Below are positions 8,051-16,424 of a DNA stretch of 64,000 nt, one piece after another. Location: NCBI GenBank assembly GCA_036226585.1, contig CP108997.1, forward strand, positions 868,001-932,000, read 5' to 3'. Source of the DNA: Streptomyces sp. NBC_00708. Lineage in GTDB: Bacteria > Actinomycetota > Actinomycetes > Streptomycetales > Streptomycetaceae. The translations under genes were made by a program, and so were the position numbers. Each line of letters opens with the position of its first letter. Position 1 is the stretch's first letter. Under the pieces are notes generated by a model. It was not told the origin of the DNA and did not search any database. It was given only the letters and a program-made list of their open reading frames with translations.

Positions 8051-8275
8051 TTACATCCGCGGAAGGCTTCTCCGGGGCGCGGAGGAGGGAATCACCGGTC
8101 GACGGCGCCGGGGAGAATCCGGGGAGTTCCGGCCGTCGAGCCGGCCTCCCCGCTCCCCCAGCAGACCGTCGATGGTGCCGTGCCCCTTGCTGCCGGCTTC
8201 CGGCATGAAGTGAGCATAGTAACCGAGGGTGATCGCTGGCGAAGAGTGTCCCTTCGCGCGTGCCCGCCTCCTCAC
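8051..8275 (-). pseudogene. Tyrosine recombinase (integrase) C-terminal remnant
   Basis: An open frame of about 74 codons contains GHSSPAITLGYYAHFMPEAG, the C-terminal active-site patch of phage-type tyrosine recombinases: the conserved H of (L)GHSS and the nucleophilic Tyr of YYAHF. The Arg-His box, core-binding and arm domains are missing, and the upstream side is the intact 3' end of a sugar-aldolase gene, so only a fragment survives. No tRNA or att-like repeat is visible nearby. It marks a lost integrative element. Confidence 0.6.
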
Positions 8276-9114
8276 CGTCCGCGGACGGTGAGGAGTTCCA
8301 GGAGCCGGGCCACCTCGCTCTCGACGGCGGCACGGGCGGCGCCCAGGTAGGTGCGGGGGTCGGTCAGGGCAGCGTTCGCGGCGAGTTCGCGGCGAGTGGC
8401 CCGGGTGAAGAGTTTGTTGAGGTGGGTGGAGATGTTGACCTTGGTCATGCCTGCGGCGACCGCCTCGGCCAGACCGTCGTCGTCCACACCGGACGAGCCG
8501 TGCAGCACCAGCGGCACGTCGAGCACCTCGCGCAGCCGCGCGATCAGCGTGAGGTCGACGGCGGCGTCACGGGTTGCCATGGCGTGTGAACTGCCCACTG
8601 CGACGGCCAGGGCGTCGACCGCTGTGGCCGCGGTGAAGGCGACTGCCTCCTCGGGGTCGGTCCGTACGCCGGGAGCGTGGGCGCCGTCCTTGCCACCGAC
8701 CTCGCCGAGTTCGGCCTCGACCCACACGTCCGCCCGGTGGCAGTACCGCGTCACCTCACGGGTGGCGGCGAGATTCTCCTCGTACGGCAGCTTGGAGGCG
8801 TCGAACATGACCGAGGTGAAGCCGAGTTCGACGGCTTCGCGGACCAGGTCCACGGATTCCGCGTGATCGAGGTGGACGGCGACCGGGACACGTGAGGAGC
8901 GTGCGATGGCCAGCGAGGCGTGGCCGAGGGGTGCCAGGGCGCGGTGGTAGCGCGCGGTGTTCTCGCTGATCTGGAGGATGACTGGCTGTCCGGCCCGCTC
9001 GGCCCCGGCCACGATGGCCTCGGCGTGTTCCAGCTGCACGACGTTGAACGCGCCGACCCCCCTTCCTGCCTCGTGGGCCGGGCCGACGATGTCGTCAGTA
9101 GGTATGAGCGGCAT
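8272..9114 (-). CDS. Class II sugar-bisphosphate aldolase
   Basis: This zinc-dependent aldolase of 280 residues belongs to the fructose/tagatose-1,6-bisphosphate family (FbaA, KbaY, GatY). It has the HLDHA box (Asp83 catalytic, His84 zinc), an AELGEVGGKDG loop, the SSHAMA stretch and the HGSSG phosphate/zinc motif. It splits a ketose bisphosphate into dihydroxyacetone phosphate and glyceraldehyde 3-phosphate. Its start overlaps the 3' end of the PfkB kinase gene by 20 nt, and the SIS-domain gene lies upstream, so the context favours tagatose bisphosphate over the housekeeping fructose role. Confidence 0.9.
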   Translation of the reverse strand: MPLIPTDDIVGPAHEAGRGVGAFNVVQLEHAEAIVAGAERAGQPVILQISENTARYHRALAPLGHASLAIARSSRVPVAVHLDHAESVDLVREAVELGFTSVMFDASKLPYEENLAATREVTRYCHRADVWVEAELGEVGGKDGAHAPGVRTDPEEAVAFTAATAVDALAVAVGSSHAMATRDAAVDLTLIARLREVLDVPLVLHGSSGVDDDGLAEAVAAGMTKVNISTHLNKLFTRATRRELAANAALTDPRTYLGAARAAVESEVARLLELLTVRGR

Positions 9115-10030
9115 GGATCTTCTCCAGAGCGACGTGGGTGCGGAAACGGTGATGGAGGCGGGCGTCGAAGTCGCCGGCCAGGGGGCACGGCACGGCCGCG
9201 GCGGAGAGGGCGACCGCCTCCCGCAGGACCGCCTCCCAGCTCAGGCCGTCCGCCAGACCCGCGGCGAGCGCGGCCACGCAGGCGTCACCCGCGCCGGTGG
9301 GATTGCCCGACAAGCGCTCCGGTGGGACCGCGTGCCAGCTCGCCGTCCGCGTGACGGCGAGCAGGCCCTCGGGCCCCTGGGAGACGACCACCGCCTTCGC
9401 GCCGTGCGTGCGCAGGTCGGCCGCAGCCCGGGCCACGTCCTGCCGGCCCGTTGCTTCGAGGAGTTCGGCGGCGTTGGGTTTGACGATGTCCGGACCCGCG
9501 CTCAGTGCGTCCAGCAGGGCGCTGCCGCTGGTGTCGAGGACCGTCGCCGCGCCCGCCTGGTGGGATGCCCGGATCAGGTCGGCGTAGGCGTCGGACGGCA
9601 GTCCCGGCGGCAGGCTGCCGGAGAGCACGACGACGTGGGCGTCCTGCACGAGGCGGGGGAAGCGGTCCGCGAAGCCGTCCCATTCGGCGGTGCTCACTGT
9701 CGCCCCGGGCTCGTTGAAGACGGTCGCGTCGCCGTCCCGGCGGGAGACCACGGTGAGCGTACGGCGGGAGTCGTCCGCCACTGGCACCAAGGCGTCCGCG
9801 AGTCCGGCTGCGCGGAGATCGTCGCGGATGGCCCGGCCCGTCGGTCCGCCGGCGAAACCGGTCACGAGGGTGGGGTGACCGAGCGCGGCCAGCACTCGGG
9901 CGACGTTGACGCCCTTGCCGCCGGCGCGCCTGTGGGGGACGCCGGTCAACCGGTGCGACCCGTGCGGGATCAGGGCGTCGACCTCGTAGGTGACGTCGAG
10001 CGCGGCGTTGAGGGTGACGGTGACGATCAC
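9095..10030 (-). CDS. PfkB-family hexose-phosphate kinase (1-phosphofructokinase/tagatose-6-phosphate kinase type)
   Basis: This ribokinase-fold enzyme of 311 residues uses ATP to phosphorylate a hexose phosphate. It opens with VTLNAALDVTYEV and the substrate-binding RAGGKGVNVARVL, and near the C-terminus has the PfkB anion-hole and catalytic-base motif GNPTGAGDACVAAL. Sitting between an SIS isomerase and a class II aldolase, it most likely makes tagatose 1,6-bisphosphate. FruK activity on fructose 1-phosphate is an alternative the sequence cannot exclude. GTG start. Confidence 0.88.
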   Translation of the reverse strand: MIVTVTLNAALDVTYEVDALIPHGSHRLTGVPHRRAGGKGVNVARVLAALGHPTLVTGFAGGPTGRAIRDDLRAAGLADALVPVADDSRRTLTVVSRRDGDATVFNEPGATVSTAEWDGFADRFPRLVQDAHVVVLSGSLPPGLPSDAYADLIRASHQAGAATVLDTSGSALLDALSAGPDIVKPNAAELLEATGRQDVARAAADLRTHGAKAVVVSQGPEGLLAVTRTASWHAVPPERLSGNPTGAGDACVAALAAGLADGLSWEAVLREAVALSAAAVPCPLAGDFDARLHHRFRTHVALEKIHAAHTY

Positions 10031-10090
10031 GGTGTCCGGCTCCTCTCCGCCCCGCTGCCGTCGCGCACGCGACCGCTCTCCACGAGTGCG

Positions 10091-11032
10091 TCAGGCATGG
10101 GCGTCGAGGATCACTGAGCGGGTCAGGTTGCGGGGGCGGTCCGGGTCCAGGCCGCGCGTCCGGGCGAGTGCCACGGCGAGCCGCTGCGCGAGGATCAGGT
10201 CCGCCATCGGGTCCCAGCCCTCCGCCGTCTCCGCTCCGGCGAACGTGCCTCCCGCCCGGGTGACCTCGTCGGCGAGGCCATGCGGCGCCGTGCCGAACAT
10301 CCAGGTGACGCGGCCGGGGGCAGCGATGCTGATCGGGCCGTGCCGGTACTCCATGGCCGGATACGCCTCGGTCCAGGCGCCGGCGGCCTCCCGCATCTTC
10401 AGCCCGGCCTCCAGGGCCAGGCCGTACGTCCAGCCGGCGCCGAGGAAGGTCAACTGCTCGGCGTCGCACAGTTGCGGATCCAGTGGTGCGGCCACCGCCC
10501 GTTCCGCGTCCTGGATGGCACGGGACAGAGGATGCGTCCCGGCGGGCAGCGGGCCGGCCGACTCCAGGTGGCCGCGCAGCAGGGCCAGCACGCTGGTGGC
10601 GAAACGTGTCTGGACCACCGACTCCTCGTCCGCGAAGTCCAGCACGACCACTGAGTCGGCCGCCTGCACGATCGGAGTGCCGGGGTCCGCGGTGAGGGCC
10701 ACCGTGGGCGCCGTGCCGCCCAGCCGGGACAGCAGTTCCAGCACCTCCGAGGTGGTACCGGAGCGGGTGATCGCCAGGACCCGGTCGTAGTGCCGGCCCC
10801 TGGGGAACTCCGATGCCGCGAAGGCGTCGGTCTCCCCCTGGCCACTGTCCTCGCGCAACCGGGCGTAGGCCATGGCCATGAACCAGGACGTTCCGCAGCC
10901 GACCACGGCCACCCGCTCTCCGCTGCGGGGGAGCACGTCCTGCACCTGCGGGACGAGAGCCGCCGCGCGCCGCCAGGTGTCGGGCTGTGACGCGATTTCC
11001 GTGGTGGTGCGGGATTCGATCGAATCGGCCAT
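10091..11032 (-). CDS. SIS-domain sugar isomerase (AgaS/GlmS-like)
   Basis: This 313-residue protein has two SIS (sugar isomerase) halves: the first with VVGCGTSWFMAMAYARL and LAITRSGTTSEVLELL, the second with TFLGAGWTYGLALEAGLKMREAAG and EYRHGPISIA. It resembles AgaS-like galactosamine-6-phosphate deaminase/isomerases, with no glutaminase domain. The ATG at 11032 has AAGGACC upstream; the frame is open further but without RBS. It is the first gene of the SIS-kinase-aldolase unit, giving a route GalN-6-P to Tag-6-P to Tag-1,6-BP to triose phosphates. Glucosamine-6-phosphate is an alternative substrate. Confidence 0.85.
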   Translation of the reverse strand: MADSIESRTTTEIASQPDTWRRAAALVPQVQDVLPRSGERVAVVGCGTSWFMAMAYARLREDSGQGETDAFAASEFPRGRHYDRVLAITRSGTTSEVLELLSRLGGTAPTVALTADPGTPIVQAADSVVVLDFADEESVVQTRFATSVLALLRGHLESAGPLPAGTHPLSRAIQDAERAVAAPLDPQLCDAEQLTFLGAGWTYGLALEAGLKMREAAGAWTEAYPAMEYRHGPISIAAPGRVTWMFGTAPHGLADEVTRAGGTFAGAETAEGWDPMADLILAQRLAVALARTRGLDPDRPRNLTRSVILDAHA

Positions 11033-11082
11033 GCGCGGGGTCCTTCTTCTTCGGACGGGGGATGCACTGGAAGCCTGATGCT

Positions 11083-11109
11083 GAAAGTTGCTCGATACGG
11101 GCAACTTTC
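11083..11109. promoter_or_regulatory. Inverted repeat upstream of the SIS gene
   Basis: GAAAGTTGC (11083-11091) and GCAACTTTC (11101-11109) form a perfect 9-bp inverted repeat with a 9-nt spacer, 51 bp upstream of the SIS start. It may be an operator with half-sites about two helical turns apart, or a leader hairpin. The rest of the 339-bp gap between the SIS start and the LacI stop shows no gene or other clear signal. Confidence 0.5.
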
Positions 11110-11371
11110 GAGCGGAATCGAGCATGCGTCAGTATCGGTTGCGGCCGGGTGTGGGCCAAGATGGGTTATCGGACCGTAACCTTCGCCCGGTGGGCGGCCG
11201 CCTGCCAGGGCTGAAGCGGGGCGGCGGGCGGCCCGGACGTCGCACCCCGGGGCCGGTCGAGCCCAGCGCCCACCGCCGCGACGTCGAGCCGATGCCGCGC
11301 TGCGGGGTGGCGAAGGTGCCGTCCCCTTGAGGTTGTGTCCCTGTGTCGTGAGTCGGAGGTGCGCCCGGACG

Positions 11372-12418
11372 TCAGCTGGTGCGCCCCGCGCCTCGGACCG
11401 GCGGGGGTGCGGTGCTGGCGCGCAGGACCAGTACGGGTTCCAGGTTCTGGGGGCCGGCCGTGCTGCCGGGAGCGGCCAGGCGGCGCAGAAGCTGGGCGAC
11501 CGCGAGTTCGCCGGTGCGGGTGAAGGGCTGGGCGATGGTGGTCAGCGGAGGGGTGCAGTACGCGGCGAGGTCGATGTCGTCCATGCCGACCAGGGACACG
11601 TCCTCGGGGACACGGCGGCCGAGTTCGGTGAGGGCGCGGATCACTCCGAAGGCCATTTCGTCGCTCGCGACGAAGACGGCGGTGGCGTCCGGGATGCGGC
11701 CGACGATGAGGCCGTTGCGGTAGCCGGAGGCGGGCGACCAGTCCCCCTCCAGCTCGGGGGGCGCCGCCCGGCCCGCGGCTTCCAGGGTTTCGCGCCATCC
11801 GTCGCGCCGGCCGGCTGCCTCCAGCCACTGCTCGGGGCCCGCGATGTGCCAGACGGTCTCGTGGCCGAGGTCCAGGAGGTGCTGGGTGGCCAGGCGTGCC
11901 GCGTACGCCTGGTCGATGGCGATGACCTCGGTCGTGTCGGTCCGGGAGCCGTCGATGGTGATCGTGGGAACGGCCCGGGTCAGCTGCTCGATACGGGGGC
12001 TGCTGTGGATCAGCGGCACGGACAGGATGACGCCGTCGACGCCCTGGTCGGCCAGCCGGGAAAGCGCTGCCTCGATGGCGGAGGTGTCCAGCGAGGCGGT
12101 GGTGGCCGTGCTGACCGCGTACCCGGCAGCGTGCGCCGCGTACTCGATACCGGCCGTGACTGCCGCCCGTGAGTAGAACGTGGTCTGGAGCGTGACGACA
12201 CCGATGGTCCGGCTGAGGCCGGAGGAGAGCATCCGGGCGGCGTTGTTGCGGCGGTAGCCCAGTTGCTCCACCGCGCTCAGCACTTTGGCCCGGGTGCGCT
12301 CCTGCACGTTGGGGTGGTTGGCGAGCACGCGCGACACGGTCTGCGCCGATACGCCTGCCAACTGCGCCACATCCCTCATGCCCGGTTGGCGTGCCGCGCG
12401 TGCTTCCCGCTTGCCCAT
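11372..12418 (-). CDS. LacI family transcriptional regulator
   Basis: This 348-residue repressor begins with a LacI helix-turn-helix (MRDVAQLAGVSAQTVSRVLANHPNV, residues about 14-38) and hinge, followed by a periplasmic-binding-protein-like sugar sensor domain that ends in the usual VGMDDIDLAAYCTPPLTT region. ATG at 12418. It is divergent from an ABC sugar importer and upstream of the SIS-kinase-aldolase unit on its own strand, so it most likely represses both arms and is released by an imported galacto-sugar or a phosphorylated derivative. A 16-bp palindrome in the divergent gap is its probable operator. Confidence 0.9.
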   Translation of the reverse strand: MGKREARAARQPGMRDVAQLAGVSAQTVSRVLANHPNVQERTRAKVLSAVEQLGYRRNNAARMLSSGLSRTIGVVTLQTTFYSRAAVTAGIEYAAHAAGYAVSTATTASLDTSAIEAALSRLADQGVDGVILSVPLIHSSPRIEQLTRAVPTITIDGSRTDTTEVIAIDQAYAARLATQHLLDLGHETVWHIAGPEQWLEAAGRRDGWRETLEAAGRAAPPELEGDWSPASGYRNGLIVGRIPDATAVFVASDEMAFGVIRALTELGRRVPEDVSLVGMDDIDLAAYCTPPLTTIAQPFTRTGELAVAQLLRRLAAPGSTAGPQNLEPVLVLRASTAPPPVRGAGRTS

Positions 12419-12516
12419 GGGTTCCTTCCTGCCCGTACCTCCCCAGAAGTGTATGGAGGGCGGCATCGAGAACAGGCACATGCCCCTCACCCCGGGAGGT
12501 CGTTGCCGCAGAAGCA

Positions 12517-12532
12517 TTGGCACCGGTAACAA
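12517..12532. promoter_or_regulatory. LacI-type operator in the sugar-importer promoter region
   Basis: TTGGCACCGGTAACAA is a 16-bp palindrome (TTG-nn-ACCGGT-nn-CAA) centred on CCGG, like many LacI-family operators. It lies in the gap between the divergent LacI gene and the binding-protein gene. Confidence 0.6.
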
Positions 12533-12651
12533 TCTCTGCCATAGTTCCGGCCCATGGAGCGCGTCGGAACGATTGATTCCCGTCGCGGGCCAGCTTCTAC
12601 GGGCCGCCCATGGCCCTTCTTCAGGGCTGGCCGCATCGCAGAGGAGACGCT

Positions 12652-13953
12652 GTGAAGAGCACTGTTGCCCGGGTGGCGAGCGCGGTCGGAGCCCTCGCCC
12701 TCACGCTTACCGCCGCCGGCTGCGGCGGATCGGACGACGGCTCGTCCTCCGCGGACGGTAAGTCATCGGTCACATTCTGGGGGTGGGCCCCCGGCTACGC
12801 CCAGGCCGTCAAGGCGTTCAACGCGTCCCACCCGGACATCAAGGTCACCTACCAGGCGGTGCAGCCGGGAGCCAAGGGCGGCTACCAGAAGATGCTGAAC
12901 GCCGTGAAAGCCGGCAACGCACCCTGTCTGGCACAGCTGGGGTACGAGACGCTGCCGAGCTTCGCGGCCCAGGGCGCGCTGCAGGACGTGTCCGCCGAAG
13001 TGAGCGCGGATGACCAGGCGGATTTCCAGGAAGCCGCCTGGAAATCGGTCAGCCTGGGCGAGCAGGTCTTCGGCGCTCCGGTCGACACCGGCCCGATGGC
13101 GCTGTTCTACAACAAGAAGGTCTTCGACAAGCTCGGCCTCAAGCCCCCGGCCACCTGGGCCGAATACCGGACCGTGGCCGAGAAGATCCACGCCGCTGAC
13201 CCCGAGCACTACGTGTCCTCGCCCTACCTCAACTACGACTACGCGGGCCTCGCGTGGCAGGCGGACGCGGGCTGGTTCTCCACCAAGGGCGATGCCTGGC
13301 AGGTCACGATGGACTCGCCGGCCAACAAGAAGATCGCCGACTACTGGCAGGGCCTGGCCGACGACCACCTGATCAGCAGCGCGCCGATGTACGACCAGGG
13401 GTGGTACACCGGCCTGGGCAACGGCGACATCGCCACGGTGGTCGGCGCGGTCTGGCAGGCGGGTGTCATCAAGGGCGGCACGAAGGCCGGGGCCGGGCAG
13501 TGGGCCGTGGCCCCGATGCCGCAGTGGGACGCGAACGCCCCGAAGGCGGGGAACGCGGGAGGCTCGGCCACGGCCGTTCTCAAGGGCTGCGACGACACGA
13601 AGGCCGCCTGGGAGTTCGCCCACTGGCTGAGCACCGACCCCACCACCTACGGCACGCTGATCGAGAAGGCCGCGCTCTACCCGGCGGCCAAGAAGCTCCT
13701 CGATCTGCCGCAGCTCAACAAGGCAGACCCCTACTTCGGCGGGCAGAAGATCTACCCGGTCTTCGCCGAGGCCGCCTCGCAGGTCGGGACGGGCTGGACC
13801 TGGGGGCCGCTGATGACCAAGACGGCGGCGGATCTGGACGACGGCCTCGGCAAGGCGTGGGCGGGCAAGAGCTCCATCGCCGACGCGCTGAGCGACGCAC
13901 AGAAGAAGACCCTCGCCGAGATGGGCAAGCAGGGCCTGAAGGCCACCTCGTAG
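12652..13953 (+). CDS. ABC sugar transporter solute-binding lipoprotein (family 1)
   Basis: A 433-residue carbohydrate-binding lipoprotein of the SBP_bac_1 (MalE/UgpB-like) family. The signal peptide ends in the lipobox TAAGC (Cys24), followed by a Gly/Ser/Asp linker and VTFWGWAPGYAQAVKAFN, the standard start of the first lobe. The GTG start at 12652 has GAGGAG 6 nt upstream. It is the first gene of a binding protein-permease-permease operon that lacks its own ATPase, as is normal for streptomycete CUT1 importers, which share the MsiK ATPase. The likely ligand is a galactoside or hexosamine oligosaccharide, judged only from neighbours. Confidence 0.92.
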   Translation: MKSTVARVASAVGALALTLTAAGCGGSDDGSSSADGKSSVTFWGWAPGYAQAVKAFNASHPDIKVTYQAVQPGAKGGYQKMLNAVKAGNAPCLAQLGYETLPSFAAQGALQDVSAEVSADDQADFQEAAWKSVSLGEQVFGAPVDTGPMALFYNKKVFDKLGLKPPATWAEYRTVAEKIHAADPEHYVSSPYLNYDYAGLAWQADAGWFSTKGDAWQVTMDSPANKKIADYWQGLADDHLISSAPMYDQGWYTGLGNGDIATVVGAVWQAGVIKGGTKAGAGQWAVAPMPQWDANAPKAGNAGGSATAVLKGCDDTKAAWEFAHWLSTDPTTYGTLIEKAALYPAAKKLLDLPQLNKADPYFGGQKIYPVFAEAASQVGTGWTWGPLMTKTAADLDDGLGKAWAGKSSIADALSDAQKKTLAEMGKQGLKATS

Positions 13954-14061
13954 CAAGGGGAAAGCAGCGGTCCGCCCCGGCCGATCCCTCCCCGCCATCG
14001 GCCGGGGCGCACCGCGCCGCCGACCACCGCAAGGCAGCCCACCCGACGAAGGAATCCGCAC

Positions 14062-15027
14062 GTGTCCCCTTCCAGTGCACCGGGAGCGGTCGCCGCCGCG
14101 GCACCGCCCGGCGCTCGCGCCTCCGGACGGCCCGTCCGGCACCGGCCACTCTCCCGCGCCGCCAAGCCGCTTCTGTTCTGCGCGCCTTTCCTCGTCCTGT
14201 TCGCGGGAATGTATCTGGCGCCGATCATCTACGCCGCGGTCAGCAGTCTCTCCACCATCCGGCGCTCCGGCCTCGGGCTGACCGCTCCCACCAAGGTGTT
14301 CGATCCGCTGGGCAACTACACACGGGCCCTGCACGACGACGCCTTCATCGGTTCACTGGGCCGGGTCGCGCTCTTCGGAGTGGTCCAGGTGCCGGTGATG
14401 CTGGGCCTGGCGCTCGGGCTCGCGCTCCTCCTGGACGCCAAGTCGGCCCGCGGCAAGGGCTTCTTCCGCCTCGCCGGGTTCCTCCCGTACGCGGTTCCCG
14501 GGGTGAGCGCAGCCCTCATCTGGTCCTTCATGTACTCGCCGCTCTCCAGCCCGGTCAACCGCTTCCTGGCGCACGCCGGGGTCACCGTGCCCTTCCTCGA
14601 CTCGGACGTGGTGCTCTGGTCCGTCGCCAACATCGTCACGTGGAGCTGGGCCGGCTACAACACGATCATCATCTACGCGGCCCTGCAGTCCATCCCCGCC
14701 GAGGTGCTGGAGGCGGCACGGGTGGACGGTGCCGGCGCCTTCCGGACGGCGTGGAGCGTCAAGGTCCCGGCCGTGCGGGGTGCCCTCGTACTCACCACCG
14801 TCTTCTCGGTGATCGGCTCGGCCCAGCTGTTCAACGAGCCCGCCGTCCTGCAACCCGTGTCCGCCGGATCCATCTCGTCGGCCTTCACACCGATCATGTC
14901 GGCCCAGAGCGCCGTAGCGGCGGGCAACTACCCCTACGCGGCCGCCCAGTCGGTGATCCTCGCGCTGCTGGTCGGGGTCGTTTCGATCACGTTCTTCAAG
15001 ATTACCGGCCGACGGGGGTCCGCATGA
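14062..15027 (+). CDS. ABC sugar transporter permease (MalF type)
   Basis: This 321-residue inner-membrane permease has about six transmembrane helices after a disordered Ala/Pro-rich N-terminus. The cytoplasmic EAA loop that docks the ATPase is present as EVLEAARVDGAGAFRTAWSV. GTG start at 14062. Its stop codon overlaps the ATG of the next permease (ATGA), so the two subunits are translationally coupled and form the heterodimeric channel served by the upstream binding lipoprotein. Confidence 0.92.
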   Translation: MSPSSAPGAVAAAAPPGARASGRPVRHRPLSRAAKPLLFCAPFLVLFAGMYLAPIIYAAVSSLSTIRRSGLGLTAPTKVFDPLGNYTRALHDDAFIGSLGRVALFGVVQVPVMLGLALGLALLLDAKSARGKGFFRLAGFLPYAVPGVSAALIWSFMYSPLSSPVNRFLAHAGVTVPFLDSDVVLWSVANIVTWSWAGYNTIIIYAALQSIPAEVLEAARVDGAGAFRTAWSVKVPAVRGALVLTTVFSVIGSAQLFNEPAVLQPVSAGSISSAFTPIMSAQSAVAAGNYPYAAAQSVILALLVGVVSITFFKITGRRGSA

Positions 15028-15971
15028 GCGCCATCAGCACGGCGAGGACCGACCCGGCGGCGCCGGGCACCCGGCCCGCACAGACACCACACAGGTCCCC
15101 GTCCCTCCGCCCGGCCCCGAACCGCAGGGCGTCCCGGCGCGAGACCACTGTCACCAGCCGCGTCACGGTCACCGCGCTCCTGGGACTGTCCGCCGTCTAT
15201 TTCCTCTTCCCCCTGTGGTGGCTGCTGATCTCGGCGACCAAGCCGTTCGGTGAGCAGTTCAGCGGCAGCGGCCTGTGGTTCGACGGTTTCGGGCTGTGGG
15301 ACAACATCGTCCGGCTCGGCGAGCAGGACGGCGGGATCTTCTGGCGCTGGATGCTCAACAGCCTGATGTACTGCGGTGTCGGGGCGCTGTTGGGGACGTT
15401 GTTCTCCGCACTCGCCGGATACGCCCTGGCCAAATTCGACTTTCCCGGCAGGGGAGCCGTCTTCGGACTGGTGCTGGCGGCCGTCCTGATCCCGAAAGTG
15501 CTGTTCACCCTGCCGCTGTACCTGATGTTCTCGGGCGTCGGGCTCATCGACAACCCGCTGGCCGTTCTGCTGCCCAGTGTGGTCAGCCCCTTCGGGGTCT
15601 ACCTGGCCCGGGTCTTCGCGTCGCAGACCGTCCCGGACGAAGTGCTGGAGGCCGGGCGGCTCGACGGCGCCGGCGAGCTGCGGATCTTCCGCGGCATCGT
15701 GGTCCGGATGCTGCTGCCCGCACTGGTCACCATCTTCCTGTTCCAGTTCGTGGAGATCTGGAACAACTACCTGCTGCCGGCCATGGTTCTCGGCGACGAC
15801 CGCCTGCAGCCGGTCACCGTGGGCCTGGTGGGCTGGAACGCCAGCCACGTCGCCGTACCGCCGCCCCTGGTGGTCATCGGATCCCTGGTGTCCGTCGTCC
15901 CCCTCCTTCTCGCCTTCCTCGCCCTGCAGCGCTTCTGGCGCGCGGGCATGACCGCCGGAGCCGTCAAGTGA
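15024..15971 (+). CDS. ABC sugar transporter permease (MalG type)
   Basis: The second channel subunit, 315 residues, has a proline-rich cytoplasmic N-terminus, about six helices beginning at LLGLSAVYFLFPLWWLLIS, and the EAA loop EVLEAGRLDGAGELRIFRG. The ATG overlaps the previous stop by 4 nt. The frame is open far upstream as an antisense-free shadow, so the overlap and homologous N-terminus decide this start. It pairs with the MalF-type permease. The following GH35 remnant starts inside its stop codon. Confidence 0.92.
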   Translation: MSAISTARTDPAAPGTRPAQTPHRSPSLRPAPNRRASRRETTVTSRVTVTALLGLSAVYFLFPLWWLLISATKPFGEQFSGSGLWFDGFGLWDNIVRLGEQDGGIFWRWMLNSLMYCGVGALLGTLFSALAGYALAKFDFPGRGAVFGLVLAAVLIPKVLFTLPLYLMFSGVGLIDNPLAVLLPSVVSPFGVYLARVFASQTVPDEVLEAGRLDGAGELRIFRGIVVRMLLPALVTIFLFQFVEIWNNYLLPAMVLGDDRLQPVTVGLVGWNASHVAVPPPLVVIGSLVSVVPLLLAFLALQRFWRAGMTAGAVK

Positions 15972-16264
15972 CCACCCAGGCCCACCCTCCCGGCGCCCAC
16001 CGCACCGGGACCGACGCGGACCGTGTGCCGCCCGGACCCCGGCCTCGCCGTGCGAAGCCGGCCCTGACTCACCGCACCGGCAACCTGCTGGGCCGCTACT
16101 GGGAGATCGGCCCCCAGCACACCCTCTACCTGCCGCGTCCTTTCCTGCGTACGGGCGACAACACGCTCACCGTCCTGGAGCTGGAGCGCCTCGGTGACCG
16201 GATCGAGCTCGTCGACCGTCCCGAACTCGGCGCTCCTGAGGAGTACATCGAAACCTTCGACTGA
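15968..16264 (+). pseudogene. GH35 beta-galactosidase with catalytic domain deleted
   Basis: This short frame of 98 codons starts at a GTG that overlaps the permease stop (GTGA), exactly where a full operon gene would begin. After about 39 residues of Pro/Arg-rich N-terminus it passes directly into RYWEIGPQHTLYLPRPFLRTG and NTLTVLELERL, the C-terminal jelly-roll end of GH35 beta-galactosidases. The TIM-barrel with both catalytic glutamates (about 450-500 residues in the family) is absent. An in-frame internal deletion is the simplest reading. The product cannot hydrolyse galactosides. A deliberate small carbohydrate-binding peptide is possible but unlikely. Confidence 0.65.
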
Positions 16265-16424
16265 CCCCGCTCACTCCATTCCTTCCGTCCCCGAGAGGAG
16301 CCGGCACCGTGCCCGTCCCCGTGAGGACCATCTGGCCCCCGCCCGCATCCGCCTTCACGGTCACCCCGCACCCGACGACGGTCGCGCACCCGGCGCACCC
16401 GGCGAAAACCCCCAAGGAGAAGCC

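Noticed and set aside
8272..11109. DasR control of the SIS-kinase-aldolase unit
   Set aside because: No sequence resembling the ACTGGTCTAGACCACT-type DasR site was seen in the upstream regions; the visible inverted repeats differ.
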